A stretch of DNA of 9,399 nt, from positions 1-9,399 of the forward strand of contig JAEDLA010000039.1 in assembly GCA_016295545.1 (NCBI GenBank), given 5' to 3'. Below are positions 1 to 6,368 of this stretch, in pieces. Origin of the DNA: Oscillospiraceae bacterium. Lineage in GTDB: Bacteria > Bacillota > Clostridia > Oscillospirales > Ruminococcaceae. Every line of letters starts with the position of its first letter. The first letter of the stretch is position 1. The translations under genes were made by a program, and so were the position numbers. Under the pieces are notes generated by a model, which saw only the letters and a program-made list of their open reading frames with translations, was not told the origin of the DNA and did no database searches.

Positions 1-1
1 C

Positions 2-1666
2 TGGATAGAACAGCCCCTGAAAAGTCCGGCACGCATAATTGAGCGCCTTGACGCTGTTGAGGCGCTTTACAGAAAAAGTGTTGTTCTCGGCGATATTTCG
101 GAGCTTCTCGACAGAGTATACGACCTTGAAAGGCTTATGACAAAGGTCATGTTCAAAACTGCCGGTCCGAGAGATCTGAAGTCACTTTCAGCTACGGCTA
201 TGCAGCTGCCGCTTATTAAGCAGGAGCTTGAAAAGCTCAGTGAATCAAAGCTTCTTGCACGTTATAACAGTGAGATATCTGAGCTGACAGACATTGTGCG
301 GCTGGTGGAAAACGCCATTACTGACGAACCTCCCGTTTCTGTAAAGGACGGCGGTGTTATCAAGGACGGCTTCAACGAGGAGCTTGACAGTCTCCGTCAC
401 ACCATGACTCACGGAAAGGAAATAATCGACGGCATTGAACAGCGTGAACGTGAAGCAACAGGTATAAAAAATCTGAAAATAGGCTACAACAGAGTTTTCG
501 GCTATTATATAGAGGTAACTCGCTCCTACTATGACCTGATTCCGGAGGGATACATCAGAAAGCAGACGCTTGCCAACTGTGAACGCTTCATTACCGAAGA
601 ACTGAAAAATGCGGAAAATTCCATACTCGGAGCAAAGGACAGAGCCTTATCCCTTGAAGCGGATATTTTCTCTGAGGTACGTGATTTCCTTGCCGCACGC
701 CTTGAAAGCGTTCAGAAAACAGCTTCAGCAGTAGCTTCTGTTGATGTTCTCTGCTCATTTGCGGAAGTGGCACTGAGGAATCTCTACGTTAAACCTGATA
801 TTTCCCTTGACGGTACAATTGACATCAAAGCCGGCAGACATCCTGTTGTAGAGCTTATGCTAAAGGACGAGATGTTCGTGCCCAATGATGTATATCTTGA
901 CACCAGGCAGAGCCGTATGTCCATTATTACCGGTCCGAATATGTCCGGTAAATCAACATATATGCGTCAGACTGCACTGATAACTCTTATGGCGCAGATC
1001 GGCTCATTCGTACCGGCAGATTCCGCAAAAATTTCCGTTGTGGACAGGATTTTCACCCGTGTGGGGGCTTCTGATGACCTTACTGCCGGTCAGAGTACCT
1101 TTATGGTGGAAATGAGCGAGGTTGCGGATATTCTGAAAAATGCCACTCCTGACAGCCTTGTTATTCTCGACGAGGTAGGCAGAGGTACCTCAACCTTTGA
1201 CGGAGTAAGCATTGCCCGTGCTGTTGCAGAGCATATCTGCACTTCTAAAAAGCTGGGCTGCAAAACACTTTTTGCTACCCATTACCATGAGCTTATCGGA
1301 CTTGAAAACGAGCTTGATGGCGTAAAAAATTACAGTATTGCTGTAAATAAGCACGGCGGTACTATCCGATTCCTGAGAAAAATCGTTCGTGGCGGAGTTG
1401 ACGAAAGCTACGGCGTGGACGTTGCAAAGCTTGCCGGACTTCCTGCTAAAGTTGTTAACCGTGCAAGGGAACTGCTGGAGGAAATGGAGCTTGCTCATGC
1501 TGCGGAGAAAATTCAGGAAAATAAGCCTGCTGAATCCGGTCAGATAAGCTTCGGCAGCATAAACCGTGAAGCTGCTCTTGATATGCTTGAAAAAACAAAT
1601 ATTGATGAGCTTTCCGATGCTGAGTGCCGTGAACTTCTGAAAGACATGACAGCGCTGATAAGATAG
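2..1666 (+). CDS. mutS: DNA mismatch repair ATPase MutS (5' end outside window)
   Basis: This is the mismatch-recognition ATPase of methyl-independent mismatch repair. The reading frame is open from base 2 with no start codon, and the first visible residues (WIEQPLKSPARIIERLDAV) belong to the MutS core domain. The gene therefore begins upstream: 554 residues are present out of the usual 850-870, and the mismatch-binding and connector domains are missing. Visible in order are the core lever, the clamp region (GYNRVFGYYIEVT at about 482-520), and the ATPase domain. The ATPase has Walker A GPNMSGKST (932-958), Walker B LVILDEVGRGTST (1157-1195) and the ATHYHEL segment near 1274. A C-terminal helical dimerisation segment follows. 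QISFG (1541-1555) in the tail resembles the sliding-clamp-binding peptide known in this position in other MutS proteins. The ATG at 137 is an internal methionine and not a start. No frameshift or missing catalytic residue is seen. Confidence 0.98.
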   Translation, partial: WIEQPLKSPARIIERLDAVEALYRKSVVLGDISELLDRVYDLERLMTKVMFKTAGPRDLKSLSATAMQLPLIKQELEKLSESKLLARYNSEISELTDIVRLVENAITDEPPVSVKDGGVIKDGFNEELDSLRHTMTHGKEIIDGIEQREREATGIKNLKIGYNRVFGYYIEVTRSYYDLIPEGYIRKQTLANCERFITEELKNAENSILGAKDRALSLEADIFSEVRDFLAARLESVQKTASAVASVDVLCSFAEVALRNLYVKPDISLDGTIDIKAGRHPVVELMLKDEMFVPNDVYLDTRQSRMSIITGPNMSGKSTYMRQTALITLMAQIGSFVPADSAKISVVDRIFTRVGASDDLTAGQSTFMVEMSEVADILKNATPDSLVILDEVGRGTSTFDGVSIARAVAEHICTSKKLGCKTLFATHYHELIGLENELDGVKNYSIAVNKHGGTIRFLRKIVRGGVDESYGVDVAKLAGLPAKVVNRARELLEEMELAHAAEKIQENKPAESGQISFGSINREAALDMLEKTNIDELSDAECRELLKDMTALIR

Positions 1667-1689
1667 TCACTGAAAGGAATGTGACCTGA

Positions 1690-2106
1690 ATGTACAAATT
1701 CAACAACAGGAATATGCTTCTTGCACTTTGCGCAATTGCTGAAAACGATGAAAAAATCCTTTATCCCCTTTACGGCGGACTTGGAGGTCAGTCTGCTTTC
1801 AATACGTCCGCACTTCATAACACATACGGCTATGCAGCTGTGACTGACAAAAACCGTCTTGTTTTCGTCCGCTTCAATGCTTTTGGAATGCCTGTTGATA
1901 ACGGTTCATATTATCTTGAAAATATGGTGTCGATGAAAGTCTCGAAATTCCTGAAGCTTCATACTATTAAGGCAAGCTTTGATGTGAACGGTAAAAAGAA
2001 AAAATTCTGGTTTCAGGCAAATGAAGTCGTTCACGGCACTGATTTTTACTATCAGAAAATCAATTTGCCGCTGTTTATATCAGCCCTTGAAAAATTCAGT
2101 CTGTAA
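1690..2106 (+). CDS. Conserved-looking 138-aa protein, possible PH-like fold, function unknown
   Basis: I do not recognise this family with confidence. The protein is soluble, with no signal peptide or membrane segment. After a short N-terminal helix (NRNMLLALCAIAEN) it alternates short hydrophobic strands with turns: YGYAAVTDKNRLVFVRF, SYYLENMVSMKVS, LHTIKASFDVNGKKKKFWFQA. It ends in an amphipathic helix (NLPLFISALEKF). Seven strands closed by a C-terminal helix, with a 'GYAAVTDKNRLVFV' opening, is the pattern of bacterial pleckstrin-homology-like domains, so a PH-like fold is inferred but not shown. A basic loop (GKKKKFW, residues about 101-107) could bind a polyanion. AAAGGA lies at 1673-1678, 11 nt before the ATG, which is a rather long spacing. 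The gene starts 23 nt after mutS and ends 10 nt before the radical SAM gene, so it is part of the same operon. Confidence 0.85.
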   Translation: MYKFNNRNMLLALCAIAENDEKILYPLYGGLGGQSAFNTSALHNTYGYAAVTDKNRLVFVRFNAFGMPVDNGSYYLENMVSMKVSKFLKLHTIKASFDVNGKKKKFWFQANEVVHGTDFYYQKINLPLFISALEKFSL

Positions 2107-2116
2107 ATGATGTGAT

Positions 2117-3007
2117 ATGATGAAAACTATTCCGGCTAAAACAATATTACAGCGCAATAAATCCTCCGACTGGTTCGGCAATGACTATACCATGAATCTG
2201 TACAGAGGCTGCTGTCACGGCTGTATTTACTGCGACAGCAGAAGCGATGTGTACGGTATCGAAAACTTCGGAGAAGTCTGTGCAAAGGAAAATGCCCTTG
2301 AAATACTGCGAAACGAGCTTCGCCGAAAAGTCAGGAGCGGAGTTATCGGTACAGGCTCAATGAGTGATCCATACAATCCCTTTGAAGAAAAGGAGCTTCT
2401 AACCCGTCACGCTCTGGAGCTTATCAGCGCATACGGCTTCGGAGTAACTGTTATTACAAAAAGTCCTCTTATCACCCGTGATATCGACATCTATAAAGAA
2501 ATATCCGAACATTCTCCCGTGCTGTGTAAGATGACGGTTACCACGTCTGATGATGAGCTTTGCCGGCTTATAGAGCCAAATGTTCCGGTATCCTCCCGGC
2601 GCTTTGAGGCTCTTGCAGAAATGGCTGAAAACGGTCTTTTTACAGGAATCACCCTGATGCCTGTACTGCCCTTTATTGAGGACAGCGAGGACAATATCCG
2701 CACCATCGTTAAAACTGCCCATGACTGCGGAGTGAAGTGCATCTATCCTGCTTTTGGTGTTACTATGAGAAGCGGTCAGCGTGAGTATTTTCTCAGCCGC
2801 CTTGAAGCTCTCTTTCCCGGTTCAGGACTGAAAGAACGCTATATAAGGAGCTTCGGCAGCCGCTATGGCTGTACAAGTCCTGCTGCGGAAAAGCTGTGGA
2901 AGGTCTTTACCGGAGAATGTCATAAATATAAAATCATATACAATATGAAATCTATCATTGCTGCATACAAGCTGAGCTATGAAAACAGACAGCTGTCATT
3001 TTTTTGA
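2117..3007 (+). CDS. SPL-like radical SAM protein (COG1533-type) with C-terminal clamp-binding-like peptide
   Basis: The radical SAM signature CX3CX2C is present as C32-C36-C39 (GCCHGCIYC), which would bind the 4Fe-4S cluster that cleaves S-adenosylmethionine. The segments IGTGSMSDPYNPFE (77-90), LLTRHALE and TKSPLITRDIDI (114-125) match what I recall of the DNA-repair-photolyase-like COG1533 group, which is related to spore photoproduct lyase. At 296 aa it has a TIM-barrel-sized core. It does not look like a bona fide sporulation SplB, whose motif lies further in, so the substrate is unknown. The protein ends in QLSFF (residues 292-296), close to the bacterial sliding-clamp pentapeptide QL(S/D)LF. 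The start is ATG-ATG at 2117/2120 with no strong Shine-Dalgarno, so translational coupling to the upstream gene (stop at 2106) is likely. The gene lies between mutS and mutL, 14 nt before mutL. Confidence 0.9.
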   Translation: MMKTIPAKTILQRNKSSDWFGNDYTMNLYRGCCHGCIYCDSRSDVYGIENFGEVCAKENALEILRNELRRKVRSGVIGTGSMSDPYNPFEEKELLTRHALELISAYGFGVTVITKSPLITRDIDIYKEISEHSPVLCKMTVTTSDDELCRLIEPNVPVSSRRFEALAEMAENGLFTGITLMPVLPFIEDSEDNIRTIVKTAHDCGVKCIYPAFGVTMRSGQREYFLSRLEALFPGSGLKERYIRSFGSRYGCTSPAAEKLWKVFTGECHKYKIIYNMKSIIAAYKLSYENRQLSFF

Positions 3008-3021
3008 AAGGAAGTGCTTAA

Positions 3022-5037
3022 ATGCCGGAAATCAATGTTCTGAGCAAGGAAATATCGGAGCTTATCGCCGCAGGTGAAGTTATTGAACGTCCCTCGTCAG
3101 TGATAAAGGAGCTTGTGGAAAACTCCATAGACTCAGGAGCTTCTCACATTACTGTTGAAATAAAAAACGGCGGAACTACCTATATGAGAGTAACTGATGA
3201 CGGCTGCGGAATTTCCTGTGATGATGTTCCGAAAGCTTTTCTGCGCCACGCTACAAGCAAGGTGGTAAGCAAGGAGGATCTGAACAAAATCTGCACTCTC
3301 GGCTTTCGTGGTGAAGCTCTTGCTTCAATTTCAGCTGTTGCCAGAGTTGAGCTTCTGACAAAACAGAAAGACGATACCTACGGAACACTTTACCGCATTG
3401 AGGGCAGCGAGGAAGTCTCATGCGAAAGAAGCGGCTGTCCCGACGGCACGACTATCATTATCCGTGAGCTTTTTTACAATGTTCCTGCACGGCGTAAATT
3501 TATGAAAAAGGACGTTACCGAAGCTAATTCAATCAGTCAGATACTGCAGAAAATAGCTCTCTCCCACCCAGAAACCTCATTCAAGCTCATTCGTGATAAC
3601 CGTGTTGAATTCAATTCCAGCGGTGACGGTGAGCTTTATTCTGCTATTTATTCTGTATATGGCAGGGATTTTGCCCGTGACCTGATTCCTGTTGACCACT
3701 GCTTCAACGATATACGCATTAGCGGATATGCAGTCAAGCCGCTTTATGCTCGAAATAACCGGTCATTTCAGAATTTTTTCGTCAACGGAAGATACGTTAA
3801 GTCAAGGATCTGCTCTGCCGCCCTTGAAAGCGCATTCCATAACATGATAATGACAGGAAAATTCCCTGCCTGCGTTCTTATGATAGATATGCCCCCTGCC
3901 GATATGGACGTTAATATTCATCCGGCAAAGGCAGAAGTCAGGTTTGTAAATGAGAAAAATGTCTCGGACGCTATTTTCTTCGCAATTAAAAATGCCCTTG
4001 TCGAAAACGGTCTGCTTTATGAATTTGAGCTTAAAACTAAAACTGACTGGACTGCCGGAGCCTCTGAGCCTGCCGAGGAGCCTGTTCAGCAGGAGCTTAT
4101 GTTTACTCCGGTGGATAAAATAGAGGAAACTGAGAAAAATCTCAATATGTCTGCTCCTGAAGCGGAGAAATCGGTGAGCCAGCCCCAGTCTCAGAGCTCT
4201 GCTGAAAAATCTCCCGTACCATTTTTCATGCAGGTCGCTCTTGAACAGTCAGGAGACGCTATAAAAGCAGAGGAAGAAGCCAGAAATGCAGATAATTATA
4301 CTCCGGAGCCTGAACAGATTCCGGCTGATATTACCGCACCTGAACCGGCGGACAATCTCTGTGAAAATATTACTGCAGAGAATTTCAGATATATAAACTC
4401 TCGTTCCTTTGAAGCGCCTGTCAAGGAAAAGACTGTTCCTCAACCGGCTGAGCCTGTGCCCGAAAACAAGCCGGCTATACGTGTGATAGGCGAGGCATTC
4501 AAAAACTATATCATGGCTGAGGCTGATAATTCTATCATTATGATAGACAAGCACGCTGCCCATGAGCGTATTATTTTCGAACGCCTTAAAAGCCGTAACT
4601 GCCGCCAGTACAGTCAGATGCTCATGACGGAGATACGTGTTCTCCTGCCCCTTAATGAGTTTGACGCCCTTGAAAATAACAGAGAACTTCTTGCCGATAT
4701 GGGCTTTGAATTTGATTTTTCACAGAAGCCCTATGCCGCCGCAAAGGCTGTCCCCACCTTTCTCATGGAGCTTGACATGGACGAGATAATCCCTGAAATT
4801 GCGGAAAATCTCTGTCTGAGCAAACAGGATCCACAGACGCATATATTTGATGATATGCTTCATACCATTGCCTGCAAATCGGCAATCAAGGCTAACGACA
4901 CCAACGATATCCGTGAGCTTCAGGCACTGGCGGAACAGGTCTATGCAGATGAAAAAATTCGTCACTGTCCTCACGGCAGACCTGTTATGTTCACTATGAC
5001 AAAGGGCAATATTGAACATCAGTTCAGACGCACATAG
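3022..5037 (+). CDS. mutL: DNA mismatch repair protein MutL (endonuclease type)
   Basis: MutL couples MutS mismatch recognition to strand incision. The N-terminal GHKL ATPase is complete: AAGEVIERP and KELVENS (E30, N34), DDGCG (59-63), ATSK, and GFRGEA (94-99). Residues about 340-485 form a Pro/Glu/Ala-rich, probably disordered linker. The C-terminal dimerisation domain carries the metal-dependent nicking-endonuclease signature D(Q/K)HA-X2-E-X4-E as D509-K-H-A-A-H-E515...E520. It is supported by ACKSA (617-621) and CPHGRP (649-654). These are features of MutL from bacteria without MutH/Dam-directed repair. QMLMTE (532-537) aligns in position with the clamp-binding peptide of other MutL C-domains, but it has Glu where Pro is usual. 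The length of 671 aa is normal. A strong AAAGGAAG lies 7 nt before the ATG. The stop is followed directly by the miaA ribosome binding site. Confidence 0.98.
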   Translation: MPEINVLSKEISELIAAGEVIERPSSVIKELVENSIDSGASHITVEIKNGGTTYMRVTDDGCGISCDDVPKAFLRHATSKVVSKEDLNKICTLGFRGEALASISAVARVELLTKQKDDTYGTLYRIEGSEEVSCERSGCPDGTTIIIRELFYNVPARRKFMKKDVTEANSISQILQKIALSHPETSFKLIRDNRVEFNSSGDGELYSAIYSVYGRDFARDLIPVDHCFNDIRISGYAVKPLYARNNRSFQNFFVNGRYVKSRICSAALESAFHNMIMTGKFPACVLMIDMPPADMDVNIHPAKAEVRFVNEKNVSDAIFFAIKNALVENGLLYEFELKTKTDWTAGASEPAEEPVQQELMFTPVDKIEETEKNLNMSAPEAEKSVSQPQSQSSAEKSPVPFFMQVALEQSGDAIKAEEEARNADNYTPEPEQIPADITAPEPADNLCENITAENFRYINSRSFEAPVKEKTVPQPAEPVPENKPAIRVIGEAFKNYIMAEADNSIIMIDKHAAHERIIFERLKSRNCRQYSQMLMTEIRVLLPLNEFDALENNRELLADMGFEFDFSQKPYAAAKAVPTFLMELDMDEIIPEIAENLCLSKQDPQTHIFDDMLHTIACKSAIKANDTNDIRELQALAEQVYADEKIRHCPHGRPVMFTMTKGNIEHQFRRT

Positions 5038-5046
5038 GAGGTTTTT

Positions 5047-5997
5047 ATGGAACAGAACATCAAGCCCTTTGTTATTGCTGTTGCAGGACCTACGGCTTCG
5101 GGAAAAACAGCTCTCGGTGCGGCTATTGCAAGGGAATACGGCGGAGAGGTCATATCTGCCGACTCCATGCAGATATACAAGGGCATGGACATAGCCTCCG
5201 CTAAGCCTACAGAGGAGGAAATGCTTGGTATTCCCCACCACCTGATAGGCTTTCTTGACAGAGGAACGGCTTTCAGCGCAGCTGACTATGTAAAGCTTGC
5301 CAACGAGAAGATCCACGAGGTTCTCGGCAGAGGTCATCTTCCGGTAATTGTGGGAGGAACAGGTCTTTATATAGATTCTCTCCTTAATAATGTGAAGTTC
5401 TCTGAGGGCGGCAGTGATGAGAATTACCGCCGGGAGCTTTACGGATTTGCAGAAAAATACGGCAATGAAGCCCTGCACAGCCGCCTTAAAGATATAGATG
5501 AAGAAGCTGCGGAGACGATTCACCCCAATAATCTTGTAAGAGTTGTACGTGCTCTGGAGGTCTGCCATATTACAGGGAGAAAATTCAGCCAGCTGAAAGC
5601 TGAGAGCCGTCTTGAGGAAAGTCCCTATGATTCGCTTATAATAGGTCTTGACTACGCTGACAGACAGGTTCTCTACAGCAGAATCAACCGCCGTGTGGAC
5701 GAAATGGTGAAAAAAGGTCTGGTCTATGAAGCAAGAGAGCTGTGGAAAGAAAGCGGCATGAAAACTGCGGCAAATGCTATCGGCTTCAAGGAGCTTATCC
5801 CGTATTTTGAAAATCAGATGACCTTAGAGGACTGCATCGACAAAATAAAACAGGAAACACGAAGATATGCCAAGAGACAGCTTACGTGGTTTAGAAAAAA
5901 TAAACGTATAAAGTGGATAATTTTGGACGAATTTGATAAAAAAACTGAAATTTTTGAAAAATCAAAAAAATGTATAGCAAATTACAGGAATGTATGA
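5047..5997 (+). CDS. miaA: tRNA dimethylallyltransferase MiaA
   Basis: MiaA transfers a dimethylallyl group from DMAPP to N6 of A37 in tRNAs that read UNN codons. The 316-aa protein shows the P-loop GPTASGKT (14-21) and the DSMQIYKGMDI segment (39-49), whose Asp and Gln take part in catalysis and substrate binding. IPHHLI, VGGTGLYID, IGFKELIPYF and the tRNA-contacting KQETRRYAKRQLTWFRKN near the C-terminus follow. Length and motif order are normal. AGGAGG (5036-5041) overlaps the mutL stop and gives an ideal 5-nt spacing to the ATG, so translation is tightly coupled to mutL. The last 20 or so codons are strongly A/T-rich and lysine-rich. They coincide with the upstream part of the hfq promoter, which may explain the shift in base composition. 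Confidence 0.98.
   Translation: MEQNIKPFVIAVAGPTASGKTALGAAIAREYGGEVISADSMQIYKGMDIASAKPTEEEMLGIPHHLIGFLDRGTAFSAADYVKLANEKIHEVLGRGHLPVIVGGTGLYIDSLLNNVKFSEGGSDENYRRELYGFAEKYGNEALHSRLKDIDEEAAETIHPNNLVRVVRALEVCHITGRKFSQLKAESRLEESPYDSLIIGLDYADRQVLYSRINRRVDEMVKKGLVYEARELWKESGMKTAANAIGFKELIPYFENQMTLEDCIDKIKQETRRYAKRQLTWFRKNKRIKWIILDEFDKKTEIFEKSKKCIANYRNV
5938..5970 (+). promoter_or_regulatory. Phased A/T tracts upstream of the hfq promoter (UP-element-like)
   Basis: Within the 3' end of miaA there are runs of 7 A (5938-5944), 3 A plus 5 T (5948-5955), 5 A (5957-5961) and 7 A (5964-5970). They are spaced about 8-10 bp apart, close to one helical turn, which favours intrinsic bending. They lie roughly 30-60 bp upstream of the -10 element, where the RNA polymerase alpha subunits contact UP elements. 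The sequence also encodes MiaA residues, so the composition serves two roles if the promoter is real. Confidence 0.4.
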
Positions 5998-6003
5998 TAT
6001 AAT
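5995..6003 (+). promoter_or_regulatory. Extended -10 sigma-A-type promoter for hfq
   Basis: TGaTATAAT combines a perfect -10 hexamer (5998-6003) with the TGn extension. The position 17 nt upstream (TAGCAA, 5975-5980) is a poor -35 match, which extended -10 promoters tolerate. Transcription would start near 6010-6011, giving a leader of about 105 nt before hfq. It sits over the miaA stop codon, at the head of the only intergenic gap longer than 100 nt in the window. Confidence 0.55.
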
Positions 6004-6010
6004 GTATAGT

Positions 6011-6038
6011 GTGTATTTTTAGATTATTGAAAATACAC
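6011..6038 (+). promoter_or_regulatory. Perfect 9-bp inverted repeat at the predicted 5' end of the hfq transcript
   Basis: GTGTATTTT (6011-6019) and AAAATACAC (6030-6038) are exact reverse complements. Inside them, 6020-6022 can add U-G, A-U and G-U pairs with 6027-6029, leaving an AUUA loop. Because the predicted start site is 6010-6011, the mRNA would begin with this stem, which could stabilise the 5' end. As DNA, it is equally a palindromic operator over the start site. No T-run follows the stem, so it is not a simple terminator of miaA. Confidence 0.55.
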
Positions 6039-6052
6039 CAGTAAAAAAGATC

Positions 6053-6085
6053 ACTGAGCTGTTTTCTTTAACGGACAGCATCAGT
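6053..6085 (+). promoter_or_regulatory. Second hairpin in the hfq leader
   Basis: ACTGAGCTGT (6053-6062) pairs with ACAGC-A-TCAGT (6075-6085). The result is ten base pairs with a single bulged A at 6080 and a 12-nt loop. It is followed by the AU-rich TTAAATTTATTTC, which is too interrupted for a convincing intrinsic terminator. It ends 19 nt before the hfq Shine-Dalgarno. It could act as a weak terminator or attenuator for read-through from miaA, or as a landing site for a regulator of hfq translation. That role is inference. Confidence 0.4.
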
Positions 6086-6104
6086 TAAATTTATTTCAGC
6101 GAAC

Positions 6105-6108
6105 GGAG
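6105..6108 (+). promoter_or_regulatory. hfq ribosome binding site that fixes the start at 6116
   Basis: GGAG ends 1 nt before the ATG at 6110, which is too close to use, but 7 nt before the ATG at 6116, which is ideal. This selects the second ATG as the initiation codon. Confidence 0.8.
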
Positions 6109-6115
6109 AATGTGT

Positions 6116-6355
6116 ATGAACAAAACTATTAATTTACAGGACGTGTTCCTCAATCAGTGCAGAAAGGATAAGATCCTTGTTACTATTTTTCTTACAAACG
6201 GTTTCCAGTTCAAGGGTATGGTAAGAGGTTTTGACAGCTATGTCGTTATCCTCGACTGTGACGGCAAACAGCAGCTTGTGTACAAGCACGCTATTTCTAC
6301 CATCGCTCCGGCAAGACCTGTTTCTATCCTTGACGCTTCAGAAAAAAACGACTGA
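6116..6355 (+). CDS. hfq: RNA chaperone Hfq
   Basis: Hfq is a hexameric Sm-like protein that binds small RNAs and A- or U-rich mRNA segments in the cytoplasm. Starting at 6116 it has 79 residues and begins [13 protein letters not shown], the usual Firmicute N-terminus. An upstream in-frame ATG at 6110 would add only Met-Cys and has no usable ribosome binding site. Visible features are Q8-D9 of the proximal uridine-binding face, the rim segment R16-K-D-K19 (weaker than the enterobacterial RRER arginine patch), the Sm1 region [19 protein letters not shown], and the Sm2 signature Y56-K57-H58 in [10 protein letters not shown]. The C-terminal tail is short and acidic, unlike the long tail of E. 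coli Hfq. The gene follows miaA, as in many bacteria, but has its own structured leader and promoter. The next gene starts 13 nt after the stop. Confidence 0.97.
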   Translation: MNKTINLQDVFLNQCRKDKILVTIFLTNGFQFKGMVRGFDSYVVILDCDGKQQLVYKHAISTIAPARPVSILDASEKND

Positions 6356-6368
6356 GACGGTGATGTGA

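Noticed and set aside
137..139. ATG at 137 as the start of mutS
   Set aside because: The frame is open and clearly MutS-like from base 2, so this is an internal methionine of a gene cut by the window edge.
2117..3007. True spore photoproduct lyase (splB)
   Set aside because: The radical SAM cysteines lie at residues 32-39, much nearer the N-terminus than in SplB, and the SPL-specific downstream cysteine region is not recognisable. Only SPL-like/COG1533 is supported.
4720..5568. A 282-codon open frame on the minus strand across the end of mutL and the start of miaA
   Set aside because: It lies wholly opposite two well-supported genes, has a Cys/Ser-rich composition with no recognisable domain, and lacks its own intergenic space. 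It is a by-product of codon bias.
6011..6038. Intrinsic terminator for miaA, or a CodY box
   Set aside because: There is no T-run after the stem. Against AATTTTCWGAAAATT the best register has about five mismatches, which is too weak to call.
6110..6115. ATG at 6110 as the hfq start
   Set aside because: The Shine-Dalgarno GGAG ends only 1 nt before it, and family N-termini match the ATG at 6116.
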